Shown here: positions 55,606 to 64,000 of the stretch, in pieces
Layout: each line of letters opens with the position of its first letter
How positions within the stretch are numbered: position 1 is the stretch's first letter
Source: Cyclobacteriaceae bacterium
Lineage (GTDB): Bacteria; Bacteroidota; Bacteroidia; Cytophagales; Cyclobacteriaceae
Direction of reading: 5' to 3'
Assembly: GCA_012033595.1 (NCBI GenBank)
Contig: JAAUQL010000011.1
Span: 17,321-81,320, forward strand
DNA: 64,000 nucleotides
Translations under genes and position numbers: made by a program
Notes under the pieces: generated by a model
Databases searched by the model: none
What the model was told of the DNA's origin: nothing
The model's input: the letters and a program-made list of their open reading frames with translations, nothing else

Positions 55606-56600
55606 GCACTTAGCTGAGCATTTTGATTTATTCGGGCTGGTATGTCTGTGAGAATATCCAGCAATTCGCTGTAGCTTTCGCTGGTCACGAGTTTCATACG
55701 GATAGGTTTGAAATGGTCTATACCTTTGAAATAATTGGTATAATGTCGGCGCATTTCCAGGATGCCTTGTTTGTCGCCTTTCCATTCGATAGAAAAGTCC
55801 AGGTGCTTTTTGGCCACGGCTATCCGCTCTTCGATGCCGGGAGGGGGCAGCGTGGTTCCTGTTTTGAAAAAATGCTTTATTTCATTAAAAATCCAGGGAT
55901 ACCCGATGCTGGCCCTGCCAATCATGATTCCATCTACTCCAAAAGTATTTTTGTACTCCAGAGCCATCTGTGGTGTGGCAATATCGCCATTGCCAAAAAT
56001 GGGTATTTCTATATCGGGATGTTCCTTCACTTGTCTGATGGGAGCCCAGTTGGCAGTGCCCTTGTACATTTGCTCCCTGGTACGGCCATGAATGGTGAGG
56101 GCCTTAACGCCGGCATCCTGAAGACGCAGGGCTACTTCCACGATCTTGATGGTCTTGTCGTCCCATCCTAGTCGGGTTTTCACGGTGACGGGTAGGGAAA
56201 CCTGGTTCACGATTTCCCGGGTCGTGGTTTCCATTTTGGGGATGTCGAGCAAAATACCGGCACCGGCGCCTTTGCAGGCCACTTTTTTTACCGGACAGCC
56301 ATAGTTGATATCGATCAACTCAGGTTGGGCAGCTTCGGCTCTGGAGGCAGCCTCGCGCATAGAGTCGATGTTTTCACCAAATATCTGAATGCCGATGGGC
56401 CGCTCATAGTCGTAGATGTCAAGCTTTTGCAAGCTCTTGGCGGCATCGCGGATGAGGCCCTCGGCACTGATAAACTCGGTGTACATGAGGTCGGCACCGT
56501 TTTCTTTGCATACCGCACGAAATGGTGGATCGCTCACATCTTCCATTGGTGCCAACAGCAATGGAAATTCCCCAACTTCTATTTTACCTATTTTAACCAA
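55602..56600 (-). CDS. dusB: tRNA-dihydrouridine synthase
   Basis: A 332-residue flavoenzyme that reduces uridine in tRNA D-loops. The start is a TTG giving (M)VKIGKIEVGEFPLLLAPMED, the usual DusB N-terminus. FMN and substrate motifs are APMEDVSDPPFRAVCKENGA, ELIDINYGCPVKKVACKGAG (active Cys), VKTRLGWDD, ALTIHGRTREQMYKG and IFGNGDIATPQMALEY, then GVDGIMIGRASIGYPWIF. Upstream ATGs would add 54 residues without resemblance. It is coupled to the EamA transporter downstream. Confidence 0.94.
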   Translation of the reverse strand: MVKIGKIEVGEFPLLLAPMEDVSDPPFRAVCKENGADLMYTEFISAEGLIRDAAKSLQKLDIYDYERPIGIQIFGENIDSMREAASRAEAAQPELIDINYGCPVKKVACKGAGAGILLDIPKMETTTREIVNQVSLPVTVKTRLGWDDKTIKIVEVALRLQDAGVKALTIHGRTREQMYKGTANWAPIRQVKEHPDIEIPIFGNGDIATPQMALEYKNTFGVDGIMIGRASIGYPWIFNEIKHFFKTGTTLPPPGIEERIAVAKKHLDFSIEWKGDKQGILEMRRHYTNYFKGIDHFKPIRMKLVTSESYSELLDILTDIPARINQNAQLSA

Positions 56601-56706
56601 GTCTATTATTGTATTTAATCCGCAAAAATACCAGCTTTTGCCCACTTCCGGAAATTGACATATCTCTTTTGTTTTAAAGCATAAGTTTATAGAACTTTGC
56701 CGGGTA

Positions 56707-57126
56707 ATGAAGCGCTTTCTGGCCATATCCTTATTGTCGATCTTCCTGGCGGGACAAATCAACCTGACCTGGGCTACCCATTTTTGTGGTCAGACGATGG
56801 TAAAAAGCTCCCTTATGCTTGGCCAGGGAAGGCTAGACTGCGGCATGGAAGAAACGCAATCTTGCGACATTCCTGCCTCGAAAGGCCGCTCAGACAAGTG
56901 CCTTCAGACAAGCTGCTGCGATAGCGAATACTACTCGGCAGATACAGATGATTTTTTTAATGCTGGAAGTACCACCATCGATTTTCATGGATTGTCCACG
57001 GCGGCTTTCGTCTGCACTGTTTTTGATTTTTCTATTCCCAATCCGGACTGGCCACACTTTATAGCCAAGTCGCCCCCACTGGTTTATTCTGACAAGCAAA
57101 TATGGCTTCAGGTGTTCCTGATATGA
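56707..57126 (+). CDS. HYC_CC_PP-type small secreted protein
   Basis: A 139-residue exported protein with a signal peptide (to about residue 22, NLTWA). Three features match the Bacteroidota HYC_CC_PP family: THFCGQTM close to the mature N-terminus (His-Phe-Cys variant), the vicinal Cys pair in QTSCCDSEYY, and Pro-Pro in AKSPPLVYSD near the C-terminus. A further Cys-Gly-Met (LDCGMEE) also recalls metal ligands. The family commonly neighbours TonB receptors. It leads the cluster with the receptor (84 bp away) and an HMA protein. Metal handling is inferred. Confidence 0.8.
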   Translation: MKRFLAISLLSIFLAGQINLTWATHFCGQTMVKSSLMLGQGRLDCGMEETQSCDIPASKGRSDKCLQTSCCDSEYYSADTDDFFNAGSTTIDFHGLSTAAFVCTVFDFSIPNPDWPHFIAKSPPLVYSDKQIWLQVFLI

Positions 57127-57210
57127 TTTTTATACAATTGTAAAGAAATAAATCTTGCGGCGGAGCCCTTAAGCCCGCCGGTCAATTGTATGTAAAAGCA
57201 TAAAAAATCC

Positions 57211-59427
57211 ATGAATCTAAAATATATTTTTTTCTCAATGGGCTTGGCCATTTCTACCTTAGGAATGTGCCAACAGCAAATAAGAGGGCGCGTGTTGTCG
57301 CCTTCAAAAGAACCCCTCGTTGGAGCCACGGTACAAATAGAAGGCACTACCACCGGCACCATCAGCGATGTGGCTGGGCAATTCGAACTCGGCCCCGTAT
57401 ATCCAGCATCAAAAATTGTCGTATCCTATGTCGGTTTTATCAGCGATACCATTGTGGCACAGTTTGATCATGCGATGTCGATAACACTGACAGAAGATGT
57501 TGGACGACTCGGAGAAGTACTCATCCGTGGCAACACCACTATGATAGACGAACTAAAACCCATGCACAGCGAGTTGATCACCGAAAAAGAACTGACCAAA
57601 GCTGCCTGTTGCAATCTTTCAGAAAGCTTCGAAACCAATGCCAGTGTAGATGTATCTATGGCCGATGCCGTCAGCGGCGCCAAAATGATACGGATGTTAG
57701 GGCTCGATGGCCGGTATGTGCTCATTAGCCGTGAGGGCATACCCCATATCCGTGGTTTAAGCGCCAGGTATGGACTCAATTATGTGCCCGGCACCTGGAT
57801 ACAATCCATTGATATCGGCAAAGGAGCAGGCTCTGTGCTCAATGGCTACGAGTCGATGTCTGGCCAAATCAATTTGGAACTTAAAAAGCCCGAAGATAGC
57901 GAGCGCTGGTACCTGAATGCCTATGCCAACTCATTTGGCAGAGTAGAACTCAATGCCAACCACTCCACTGCACTTTCGGACAAATGGAGTACGGCGCTGC
58001 TATTTCATGTCAACTACCAGGGGACTGAAATAGACGGCAATGGCGACGGGTTTATGGATATGCCCAGGTCCAGACAGATCAACGTGTTGAACCGCTACAA
58101 ATACATTGGGAAACGGCTGGTTTCGCAAATCGGCGTCCAATACCTATATGACGACAACGCCGGTGGACAAAAAGGCTTTGGCTTTGGTGACACACCCATG
58201 ACATCGGATCTTTATGGATTTAAGAACACCTCGAAACGTGCAGAGCTTTTTGGGAAATTCGGACTCCTGTTTCCCCAAAAGCCATACAAAGGGTGGGGAC
58301 TGCAATACTCGCTTTCGTACCAGAGTATGGATGGCGGAGCCGGAAGACGCACCTATGAAAGTGAAGAAAAAACAGCTTACGCCAATCTCATCTATCAAAA
58401 TATCATTGGAGACACACGGCATCAGTACAAAGCTGGAATCAGCTATCTCTTCGATGAATTTGATGAGCTTTTTGTTTCCCGACTGGGCGGAGGAATAGAT
58501 ACGCTATATCAAAGATCCGAAAATGTTCCTGGTGTGTTTTATGAATACAACTACCTGCCCAACGCGCATTTTACTCTCGTAGCAGGCTTTAGAACAGATT
58601 TCCACAACCTATACGGAAAATATTATACTCCGAGGTTGCATTTGCGATACGCACTCAGCCACCACCTCACTATGCGTGCATCGGCAGGAAAAGGGTATCG
58701 CACACCCAATGTGCTGATGGAAAACAGCCAGGTGTTGGTTTCGTCTCGGGAGTTTAAGATACTGGAAAAACCCCAACCTGAAATCTCCTGGAACTATGGA
58801 GGCAGTTTGGCAGGCCAGTTCAATGTGCATAACAAGCATCTCAATTTGACAGCAGATTACTTCTACACCACTTTCGAAAACCAGCTGGTGTACGACCAGG
58901 ATATAAGCGCTGGTGCACTATATATTTACAATCTCCGAGGTCGGTCATTTGCCCATAGTTTTCAGATAGAAGCGCAATATGAGCTCTTCAAACACCTGAA
59001 CGTGAAGACTGCATACAAATACTATAATGTACAGACCACCACCAACGGTCAGTTGCAGGAAATTCCGTTTGTGAATAAAGACAAATTTTTTGTCAACCTG
59101 GCGTACGCTACCCGATACGAAAAATGGACCGCCGATTTCACCTGGGTTTGGAATGGCCCTGCCCGCCTGCCAGATACATCGGGCAATCCGCAAGACCTGC
59201 AACTAAAGCCATATTCGCCTTCCTTTTCACTGGTCAATACGCAAATAAGCCGCGGGTTTAGATGGGGGCAGGTATATTTAGGAGGGGAAAACATTTTCAA
59301 CTTCAAACAAAAAAATCCGATTCTTGCGCCGGAAGACCCATTTGGCAACCACTTCGACGCTTCCATGGTTTGGGGGCCCGTGGCAGGGCGTTTGATCTAC
59401 GCTGGTATCAGGTATAAAATAAAATAG
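57211..59427 (+). CDS. TonB-dependent receptor, metal-cluster type
   Basis: A 738-residue outer-membrane receptor. A signal peptide precedes a carboxypeptidase-like domain (IRGRVLSPSKEPLVGATVQI, GTISDVAGQFELG). The plug contains a vicinal Cys pair in ELTKAACCNLSESFETNASV and ADAVSGAKMIRMLGLDGRYV, ISREGIPHIRGLSARYGLN, YESMSGQINLELKKPE. The barrel ends LIYAGIRYKIK. The CC in the plug and the HYC_CC_PP and HMA neighbours point to uptake of a soft metal such as copper or a metal complex, but the ligand is not proven. Confidence 0.88.
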   Translation: MNLKYIFFSMGLAISTLGMCQQQIRGRVLSPSKEPLVGATVQIEGTTTGTISDVAGQFELGPVYPASKIVVSYVGFISDTIVAQFDHAMSITLTEDVGRLGEVLIRGNTTMIDELKPMHSELITEKELTKAACCNLSESFETNASVDVSMADAVSGAKMIRMLGLDGRYVLISREGIPHIRGLSARYGLNYVPGTWIQSIDIGKGAGSVLNGYESMSGQINLELKKPEDSERWYLNAYANSFGRVELNANHSTALSDKWSTALLFHVNYQGTEIDGNGDGFMDMPRSRQINVLNRYKYIGKRLVSQIGVQYLYDDNAGGQKGFGFGDTPMTSDLYGFKNTSKRAELFGKFGLLFPQKPYKGWGLQYSLSYQSMDGGAGRRTYESEEKTAYANLIYQNIIGDTRHQYKAGISYLFDEFDELFVSRLGGGIDTLYQRSENVPGVFYEYNYLPNAHFTLVAGFRTDFHNLYGKYYTPRLHLRYALSHHLTMRASAGKGYRTPNVLMENSQVLVSSREFKILEKPQPEISWNYGGSLAGQFNVHNKHLNLTADYFYTTFENQLVYDQDISAGALYIYNLRGRSFAHSFQIEAQYELFKHLNVKTAYKYYNVQTTTNGQLQEIPFVNKDKFFVNLAYATRYEKWTADFTWVWNGPARLPDTSGNPQDLQLKPYSPSFSLVNTQISRGFRWGQVYLGGENIFNFKQKNPILAPEDPFGNHFDASMVWGPVAGRLIYAGIRYKIK

Positions 59428-59480
59428 GGACACGGTTAGTTATGATCCGGAATACATAGAAACAATTAAATAAACTATAT

Positions 59481-59819
59481 ATGAAAAAGACAGCAATTAT
59501 TATCGTTTTGGCCGCGATCAGCTTCGCCGCCCATGCGCAAACAGAAAAAGTAGCGATCAAGACATCGGCCATTTGCGAAATGTGCAAAGCAACCCTTGAG
59601 CGCGACATGGCTTTTGAGAAGGGGGTGAAATCCTCGACCCTCGACATGGATACCAAGGTATTAACAGTAGAGTACAACAATACTAAGACAAGCGCGGATA
59701 AAATAAGGAAACGCATTACCATGGTGGGCTACCATGCCGACTCGCTTGCACGCGATCCCAAAGCCTATGAAAAACTTCCCGATTGTTGCAAAGACGGCGC
59801 GCACGCCGATGAGGAATAA
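59481..59819 (+). CDS. Periplasmic heavy-metal-associated (HMA) domain protein
   Basis: A 112-residue protein with signal peptide (to about residue 20, FAAHAQ). The HMA fold shows the metal-binding CEMC in KTSAICEMCKATLERDM, then EKGVKSSTLDMDTKVLTVEY and DKIRKRITMVGYHADSL. A second potential ligand set is the C-terminal DCCKDGAHADEE. The domain normally binds Cu(I), Zn or similar. It is 53 bp after the TonB receptor and is probably co-transcribed. Confidence 0.88.
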   Translation: MKKTAIIIVLAAISFAAHAQTEKVAIKTSAICEMCKATLERDMAFEKGVKSSTLDMDTKVLTVEYNNTKTSADKIRKRITMVGYHADSLARDPKAYEKLPDCCKDGAHADEE

Positions 59820-59930
59820 TATTTATCGTTTTTCTGGTGGTCAAATAAGGCATACACTGCTCTTAACAATAGCAGTTTGTGCCTTATATTTATTTGTACA
59901 CAGTTAGCACCACATTCAAAATTTTAAAAC

Positions 59931-62150
59931 ATGAAAAAACTCAACTTCACGGTAGTGCATTTCCTTTTGATCGGAATGCTTGCGTACTCCATCACTTCGT
60001 GCCAGTCTGCACGACATGGCGATGTGCAAGCCTCCATTGTCGATCGGCCAGATACCACACAAAGCAACTCCCACTATATCAGCAACCGGCCACCGCTTCT
60101 GCCAAGTGCGCTCATCAAATTGCCAATAGGTGCCATCGAACCCGAAGGGTGGCTCAAAGAATACCTTTTGAGACAGAAAAACGGACTGACCGGCAACCTT
60201 GGTAAGATAAGCGCCTGGCTCCAAATAGAAGACAATGCCTGGCTCGATGCCAACGGCCATGGTGAATGGGGATGGGAAGAAGTACCCTACTGGCTAAAGG
60301 GCTTTGCCAATATTGGCTACATCCTCGATGACCAGGAAATGATCGACGAAGCAAAAATATGGATTGAGGGAACGATAAAAAGTCAGCAACCAAACGGTTT
60401 TTTCGGGCCTGACTTCGCGTGGATAAGCTACATTTCGGAGGCTGAACGAACCGAAGCTGCACGCGAGCGCGAAACCAAGGTGCGCGACTACTGGGCCAAT
60501 ATGATCATGCTCTATTGCCTGCAATCTTACTATGAATATTCCAATGATGAGCGGGTGATCAAGCTCATGACTAACTACTTCAAATACCAACTCACCGTAC
60601 CGGATTCGTTGTTCCTTTCGGAAACAAAATACTGGCAGCGAATTCGCGGAGGCGACAATTTACATAGCGTCATGTGGCTATACAACCGCACAGGCGATGC
60701 CTTTTTGCTCGATCTGGCAGAGAAAATCCATCGGAATACCGCTCCCTGGAAAAGCCGGGGGCACGAGCTATCAGCAATCGGCAATCACAAATCAATCCGC
60801 GAAGGCATGGAATGGCCCTCCTGGTATGGTAATTTGATAGACTGGCACAATGTGAATATTGCTCAGGCCTTCCGGGAGCCGGCGCAATATTATTTGCTGA
60901 GCCACGACAAAAGCGACCTCCAGGCCACCTACGACAATTTCGATATTGTACGGCGGCATTTTGGCCAGGTGCCAGGCGGCATGTTTGGCGCTGACGAAAA
61001 TGCTCGTCCCGGATACGACGATCCACGCCAGGGCATAGAGACATGTGGCATGGTAGAGCAGATGAATTCTGATGAGCATTTGCTGCGCATCACAGGTGAT
61101 ATCCTTTGGGCAGACCATGCCGAGGAGGTGGCCTTCAACAGCTACCCTGCCGCAGTAATGGAAGATTTCAAAGCACTGCGATACTTTACCAGCCCAAATA
61201 TGGTACAGAACGACAGCAAAAACCACCACCCGGGCATCGACAACAATGGGCCTTTCCTGATGATGAACCCTTTCAGCTCACGCTGTTGTCAACACAATCA
61301 CGCCCAGGGCTGGCCATATTACGCAGAAAATTTGTGGATGGCATCGCCCGACAATGGCCTGGCATCTGTGCTCTATGTGGCCAATGTTGTCACGGCTACA
61401 GTGGGTGATGGTACTGAAGTGCAAATCGAAGAAACGACCAGATATCCTTTCGAAGAGGAGGTACATTTTAAACTGGCCACAGAGCAAGCGGTTAATTTTC
61501 CATGGTACCTGCGCATACCTGCCTGGTGCAATGAAGCAACAGTATGGGTGAATGGCGAAAAAACTGACATCAATCCAATAGCCGGCAAGTATGTATGCCT
61601 GCGACGAAACTGGACTAGTGGCGATGAGGTAACGCTGAAATTGCCCATGAGCCTATCGGTGAAGACCTGGCAAGACAACCACCAAAGCGCCAGCGTTGAC
61701 TATGGGCCGCTTACTTTTTCTCTGAAAATTGAGGAGCATTATGAGAAGGTAGAAAGTGACAAGACGGCCATCGGCGATTCGAAATGGCAAAAAGATGCCG
61801 ACACCAGATTATGGCCATCATACGAAATATATGCCGGTTCTCCCTGGAACTACGGCTTGATGGTGGATAAAGAGCTCCCCGAAAAGTCATTTGAAATCCA
61901 TAAAAAACCATGGCCTGTCGACAATTTCCCCTTTAGTGCCACCGCTACGCCCATAGAGATAAGGGCCAAAGGAAAGCGAATCCCCGCATGGACAATGGAT
62001 GAACATGGACTAGCCGGCGAACTAAAAGACAGCCCGGTAAAGACTCAGGAACCCGAAGAGCAGCTCACCCTGATTCCCATGGGCGCGGCGCGTCTGAGAA
62101 TCAGCGCCTTCCCGGTGATCGGAGAAGGTTCTTCAGCAGTGGAATGGTGA
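59931..62150 (+). CDS. GH127-type beta-L-arabinofuranosidase-domain lipoprotein (DUF1680)
   Basis: A 739-residue glycosidase-like protein. The signal peptide has a lipobox-like ITSC (residues near 21-24). The catalytic (alpha/alpha)6 barrel runs from PIGAIEPEGWLKEYLLRQ through GEWGWEEVPYWLKGFANIGY, RGGDNLHSVMWLYNRTGDAF, ETCGMVEQMNSDEHLLRIT and SRCCQHNHAQGWPYYAENLW. The Cys pair in SRCCQHNHA and the earlier Glu/Cys in IETCGMVEQ fit the zinc and nucleophile site of GH127 enzymes. C-terminal beta domains follow (about 470-739). Specificity within the GH127/GH142/GH146 superfamily is uncertain. No partner genes nearby. Confidence 0.85.
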   Translation: MKKLNFTVVHFLLIGMLAYSITSCQSARHGDVQASIVDRPDTTQSNSHYISNRPPLLPSALIKLPIGAIEPEGWLKEYLLRQKNGLTGNLGKISAWLQIEDNAWLDANGHGEWGWEEVPYWLKGFANIGYILDDQEMIDEAKIWIEGTIKSQQPNGFFGPDFAWISYISEAERTEAARERETKVRDYWANMIMLYCLQSYYEYSNDERVIKLMTNYFKYQLTVPDSLFLSETKYWQRIRGGDNLHSVMWLYNRTGDAFLLDLAEKIHRNTAPWKSRGHELSAIGNHKSIREGMEWPSWYGNLIDWHNVNIAQAFREPAQYYLLSHDKSDLQATYDNFDIVRRHFGQVPGGMFGADENARPGYDDPRQGIETCGMVEQMNSDEHLLRITGDILWADHAEEVAFNSYPAAVMEDFKALRYFTSPNMVQNDSKNHHPGIDNNGPFLMMNPFSSRCCQHNHAQGWPYYAENLWMASPDNGLASVLYVANVVTATVGDGTEVQIEETTRYPFEEEVHFKLATEQAVNFPWYLRIPAWCNEATVWVNGEKTDINPIAGKYVCLRRNWTSGDEVTLKLPMSLSVKTWQDNHQSASVDYGPLTFSLKIEEHYEKVESDKTAIGDSKWQKDADTRLWPSYEIYAGSPWNYGLMVDKELPEKSFEIHKKPWPVDNFPFSATATPIEIRAKGKRIPAWTMDEHGLAGELKDSPVKTQEPEEQLTLIPMGAARLRISAFPVIGEGSSAVEW

Positions 62151-62221
62151 ACTGACCTTTTTCCAGCTATTTTCCAGGAACAACGTCAGAGATGGCTTGG
62201 TTTCCTACTTCATCCGTATCA

Positions 62222-62256
62222 AAAAAAAATCCCATGTCGTCCATGGGATTTTTTTT
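62222..62256. terminator. Bidirectional Rho-independent terminator
   Basis: AAAAAAAATCCCATG pairs with CATGGGATTTTTTTT across a five-base loop, serving the convergent GH127 and 62301 genes. Confidence 0.92.
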
Positions 62257-62300
62257 ACTTTTTCAATACTAAAAGCGAAATAAGCTATGGTGCAGGATTA

Positions 62301-64000
62301 CTATTGCAATACTCCAAAGACTTTGAGTTTCACCTCATTCAATTCCTCTTTGAATTGCTCCATACCATGGAGAATTTGCTCTTTTTTGTCCTGGAATTTC
62401 TCCGTCTTTTTATTGAACAATTCTTTGTAGTATTCTATACCTTCCAACAGGTTCTTGTGGAAAGTATCGATGTATTTCTCGTTTTTCTCGGTCATGGGCC
62501 TGGTCATTTCACTTACCCGGTTTTTGAGGTAGTCCACATACAGGCCAAGCTCTTTAAGGAACATGTGCGGCCTGTCCGATCTTTCAATGATGTTCGATTT
62601 GCCATAGATATGGCTCACCATTTCTTTTAGCGTAGCCTTTTTGGAATAATAAGCCATATTTGGCCCCGGACACACGGCCACTCCCGGTCCCTCTTTCTTA
62701 AAGTCCAGCTTATTGACATGCAAGGCGGCTGTTCCAAGTCCGACACAGATACAGGCACGTTCCACCACTTTATCAAATTCTTCCTGATATTTTGCATCAT
62801 CATCGGCGTGCAGTTCTTTGAGCTCTTTCAACTTCAAAAACTGGTATTGGCGTGATGCGACACAGATGGCTTTGTCGCCGAAGTCCTTGTTGATTTCCAC
62901 AAACTTTTTGGGACAAGCACTTCCCGGACGGCCTTTGTCAATCAGCAATTGCTTTTCGATATCTTTGGTATTGCCACGCAGGTTGTTGAAAGGTACCCCC
63001 AGAGGAGAAATACCACTTAGATACAGGTCTTCTTCCTTAGCATCGGCCAGCAAACCCAGTGTATATTCATCTACATTGGTAACTTCGGGCACCAGCAAAA
63101 ACGGCGTGCCCCAACCTACCGAATCTACCTGATAATACTCCATCAAAAATTCGTGTTCTTCGTGGGTGCCCACGCCTCCCTGAGCTGTGATGAGTACCTC
63201 CAGCGGTTTTTCTGGATAGGGCTTACCTTTGGCGCTTAGCGCATCGGTGAGTATTTTATAGGTGGTCTCCACCAATTCTTTGCGATTGTTCTTAAATTCT
63301 TCGAGTATTGGGCCGATCAGGTAGCCATCAGTAGCAAAGGCGTGTCCACCGCAGTTGAGGCCAGATTCGATCCGGTATTCTGATATCCAAATGCCTTTCT
63401 TGGCCAGAAATTTACCCTGGATGAGTGCAGAGCGATAGTCGCTCACTTTCAATATGATCTTCTTTTTGAGCTCGCCCTTTTCGTTCGGGTAGAAATCATC
63501 AAAATTTTCCATGTAGCTATACAGCCTCGGGTTCATCCCTGCCGATAGCACCACCGACGAGTTGAGGTCGCTGTTGGCGAAGCCTCTGAATGCAGCGTGT
63601 GCATCGTTGTACTCCTGGGGCAGCTTCACATTATCTTTGTACACATCGCGATCTAGCTTGGTCATGATGTTGACATCGATAGAACCCACTGGCAGGTGGT
63701 TGTGCAGCCAATGTTGCAGGTCTTTGAGGTTGTTGTGCTGTAGAAAGTGGTTGAAACGTTGCTTGATTTCAGAAAAATCGGGCAACATATCCATATATTT
63801 TTCTAGCTCTCCACCCTTTTGGTGCAGAGATAGTTTGAGTTCCTCAAATTTGCGTTTTACAATTTCATCGATCACGTTCAGGTAGGCTGTGATCCTTTTT
63901 GCTCTAAAGTCATCTATTTTTCTGATATGGCATGAAATTGGCATATCAAACTGTTTGCAATAGAACTCCCTCATCTTCTCCACCAATATATCATCAACCA
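62301..64000 (-). CDS. Large protein of unknown function, TIM-barrel-like (cut by window end)
   Basis: At least 566 residues; the frame is open to the window edge, so the true start may lie beyond it (a TTG at 63986 and an ATG four codons further in are candidates). I do not recognise the family. The centre has features reminiscent of FMN-type barrels: VLSAGMNPRLYSY, ESGLNCGGHAFATDGYLIGP, VLITAQGGVGTHEEHEFLME, DSVGWGTPFLLVPEVTNVDE and SACPKKFVEINKDFGDKAIC, RACICVGLGTAALHV and GPGVAVCPGPNMAYYSKKAT, with many Cys. The last 130 residues are charged coiled coil. Enzymatic function, perhaps flavin or Fe-S, is inferred weakly. Confidence 0.65.
   Translation of the reverse strand, partial: VDDILVEKMREFYCKQFDMPISCHIRKIDDFRAKRITAYLNVIDEIVKRKFEELKLSLHQKGGELEKYMDMLPDFSEIKQRFNHFLQHNNLKDLQHWLHNHLPVGSIDVNIMTKLDRDVYKDNVKLPQEYNDAHAAFRGFANSDLNSSVVLSAGMNPRLYSYMENFDDFYPNEKGELKKKIILKVSDYRSALIQGKFLAKKGIWISEYRIESGLNCGGHAFATDGYLIGPILEEFKNNRKELVETTYKILTDALSAKGKPYPEKPLEVLITAQGGVGTHEEHEFLMEYYQVDSVGWGTPFLLVPEVTNVDEYTLGLLADAKEEDLYLSGISPLGVPFNNLRGNTKDIEKQLLIDKGRPGSACPKKFVEINKDFGDKAICVASRQYQFLKLKELKELHADDDAKYQEEFDKVVERACICVGLGTAALHVNKLDFKKEGPGVAVCPGPNMAYYSKKATLKEMVSHIYGKSNIIERSDRPHMFLKELGLYVDYLKNRVSEMTRPMTEKNEKYIDTFHKNLLEGIEYYKELFNKKTEKFQDKKEQILHGMEQFKEELNEVKLKVFGVLQ

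Noticed and set aside
1..64000. CRISPR array, prophage, insertion sequence or tRNA
   Set aside because: No regularly spaced repeats, transposase, integrase, phage gene or tRNA-like cloverleaf was recognised in the window.

Overview
The window reads as chromosome from a member of the Bacteroidota, most likely an aerobic Cytophagales-type bacterium. Supporting signs are two TonB-dependent receptors with N-terminal carboxypeptidase-like domains, several Bacteroidota-type lipoproteins and small beta-barrels, a fused SecDF, a cysteine-poor DksA/TraR-like protein, a HYC_CC_PP-type protein, and -7 promoter boxes of the form TAnnTTTG. Genes are dense and lie on both strands in short operons. No tRNA, rRNA, CRISPR array, insertion sequence or phage gene was recognised.

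Layout. 1-10.8 kb: the 5' part of secDF, a small membrane protein, an M24 peptidase, a TonB receptor, nitroreductase, rluB-scpB-DksA-like cluster, isoaspartyl peptidase, a methyltransferase, and a DUF134 regulator / NifX-like / thioesterase operon with a repeated 12-bp site at its start. 11-17.4 kb: a secreted TonB-C-domain protein, divergent GH27 and GH36 alpha-galactosidase-type lipoproteins, a glycine-zipper stress protein and a PepSY-like protein. 17.4-24.5 kb: a replicative polymerase with a fused N-terminal proofreading exonuclease, a TrkH potassium transporter, and a DUF1460 protein. 24.5-32.4 kb: a long non-coding stretch, then a giant NtrY-like histidine kinase overlapping a 1149-residue surface protein. 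32.5-40.8 kb: SDR, MlaE/MlaF, murI with two porin-like proteins, and an unknown 627-residue protein. 41-50.5 kb: NhaC, RNase D-like exonuclease, acyl-ACP desaturase, a membrane MutS-like ATPase with purE, and a MobA-like enzyme. 50.6-64 kb: an ABC-2 exporter, a YiaK-type dehydrogenase, a non-coding stretch with DnaA-box-like sites, EamA-dusB, a putative metal operon (HYC_CC_PP, TonB receptor, HMA protein), a GH127-type enzyme, and a large unknown protein cut by the window end.

A striking property of the data is that ten genes are broken by single-base length errors. Eleven of the twelve breaks are repaired by adding one base to an A/T run. In every case the repaired frame gives a protein that is continuous across the break, often recovering a missing catalytic motif. 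I therefore annotate each as one gene with a frameshift, and consider under-called homopolymers in the assembly far more likely than mass pseudogenisation.

Functionally the window combines housekeeping (replication, rRNA and tRNA modification, chromosome segregation, peptidoglycan, purine synthesis), plant/algal glycan breakdown (GH27, GH36, GH127, YiaK), ion handling (TrkH, NhaC, metal operon), and envelope biology. The least explained parts are the DUF134 operator/NifX-like operon, the HYC_CC_PP metal cluster, the kinase/surface-protein pair and the 627-residue protein at 37.7-39.6 kb.
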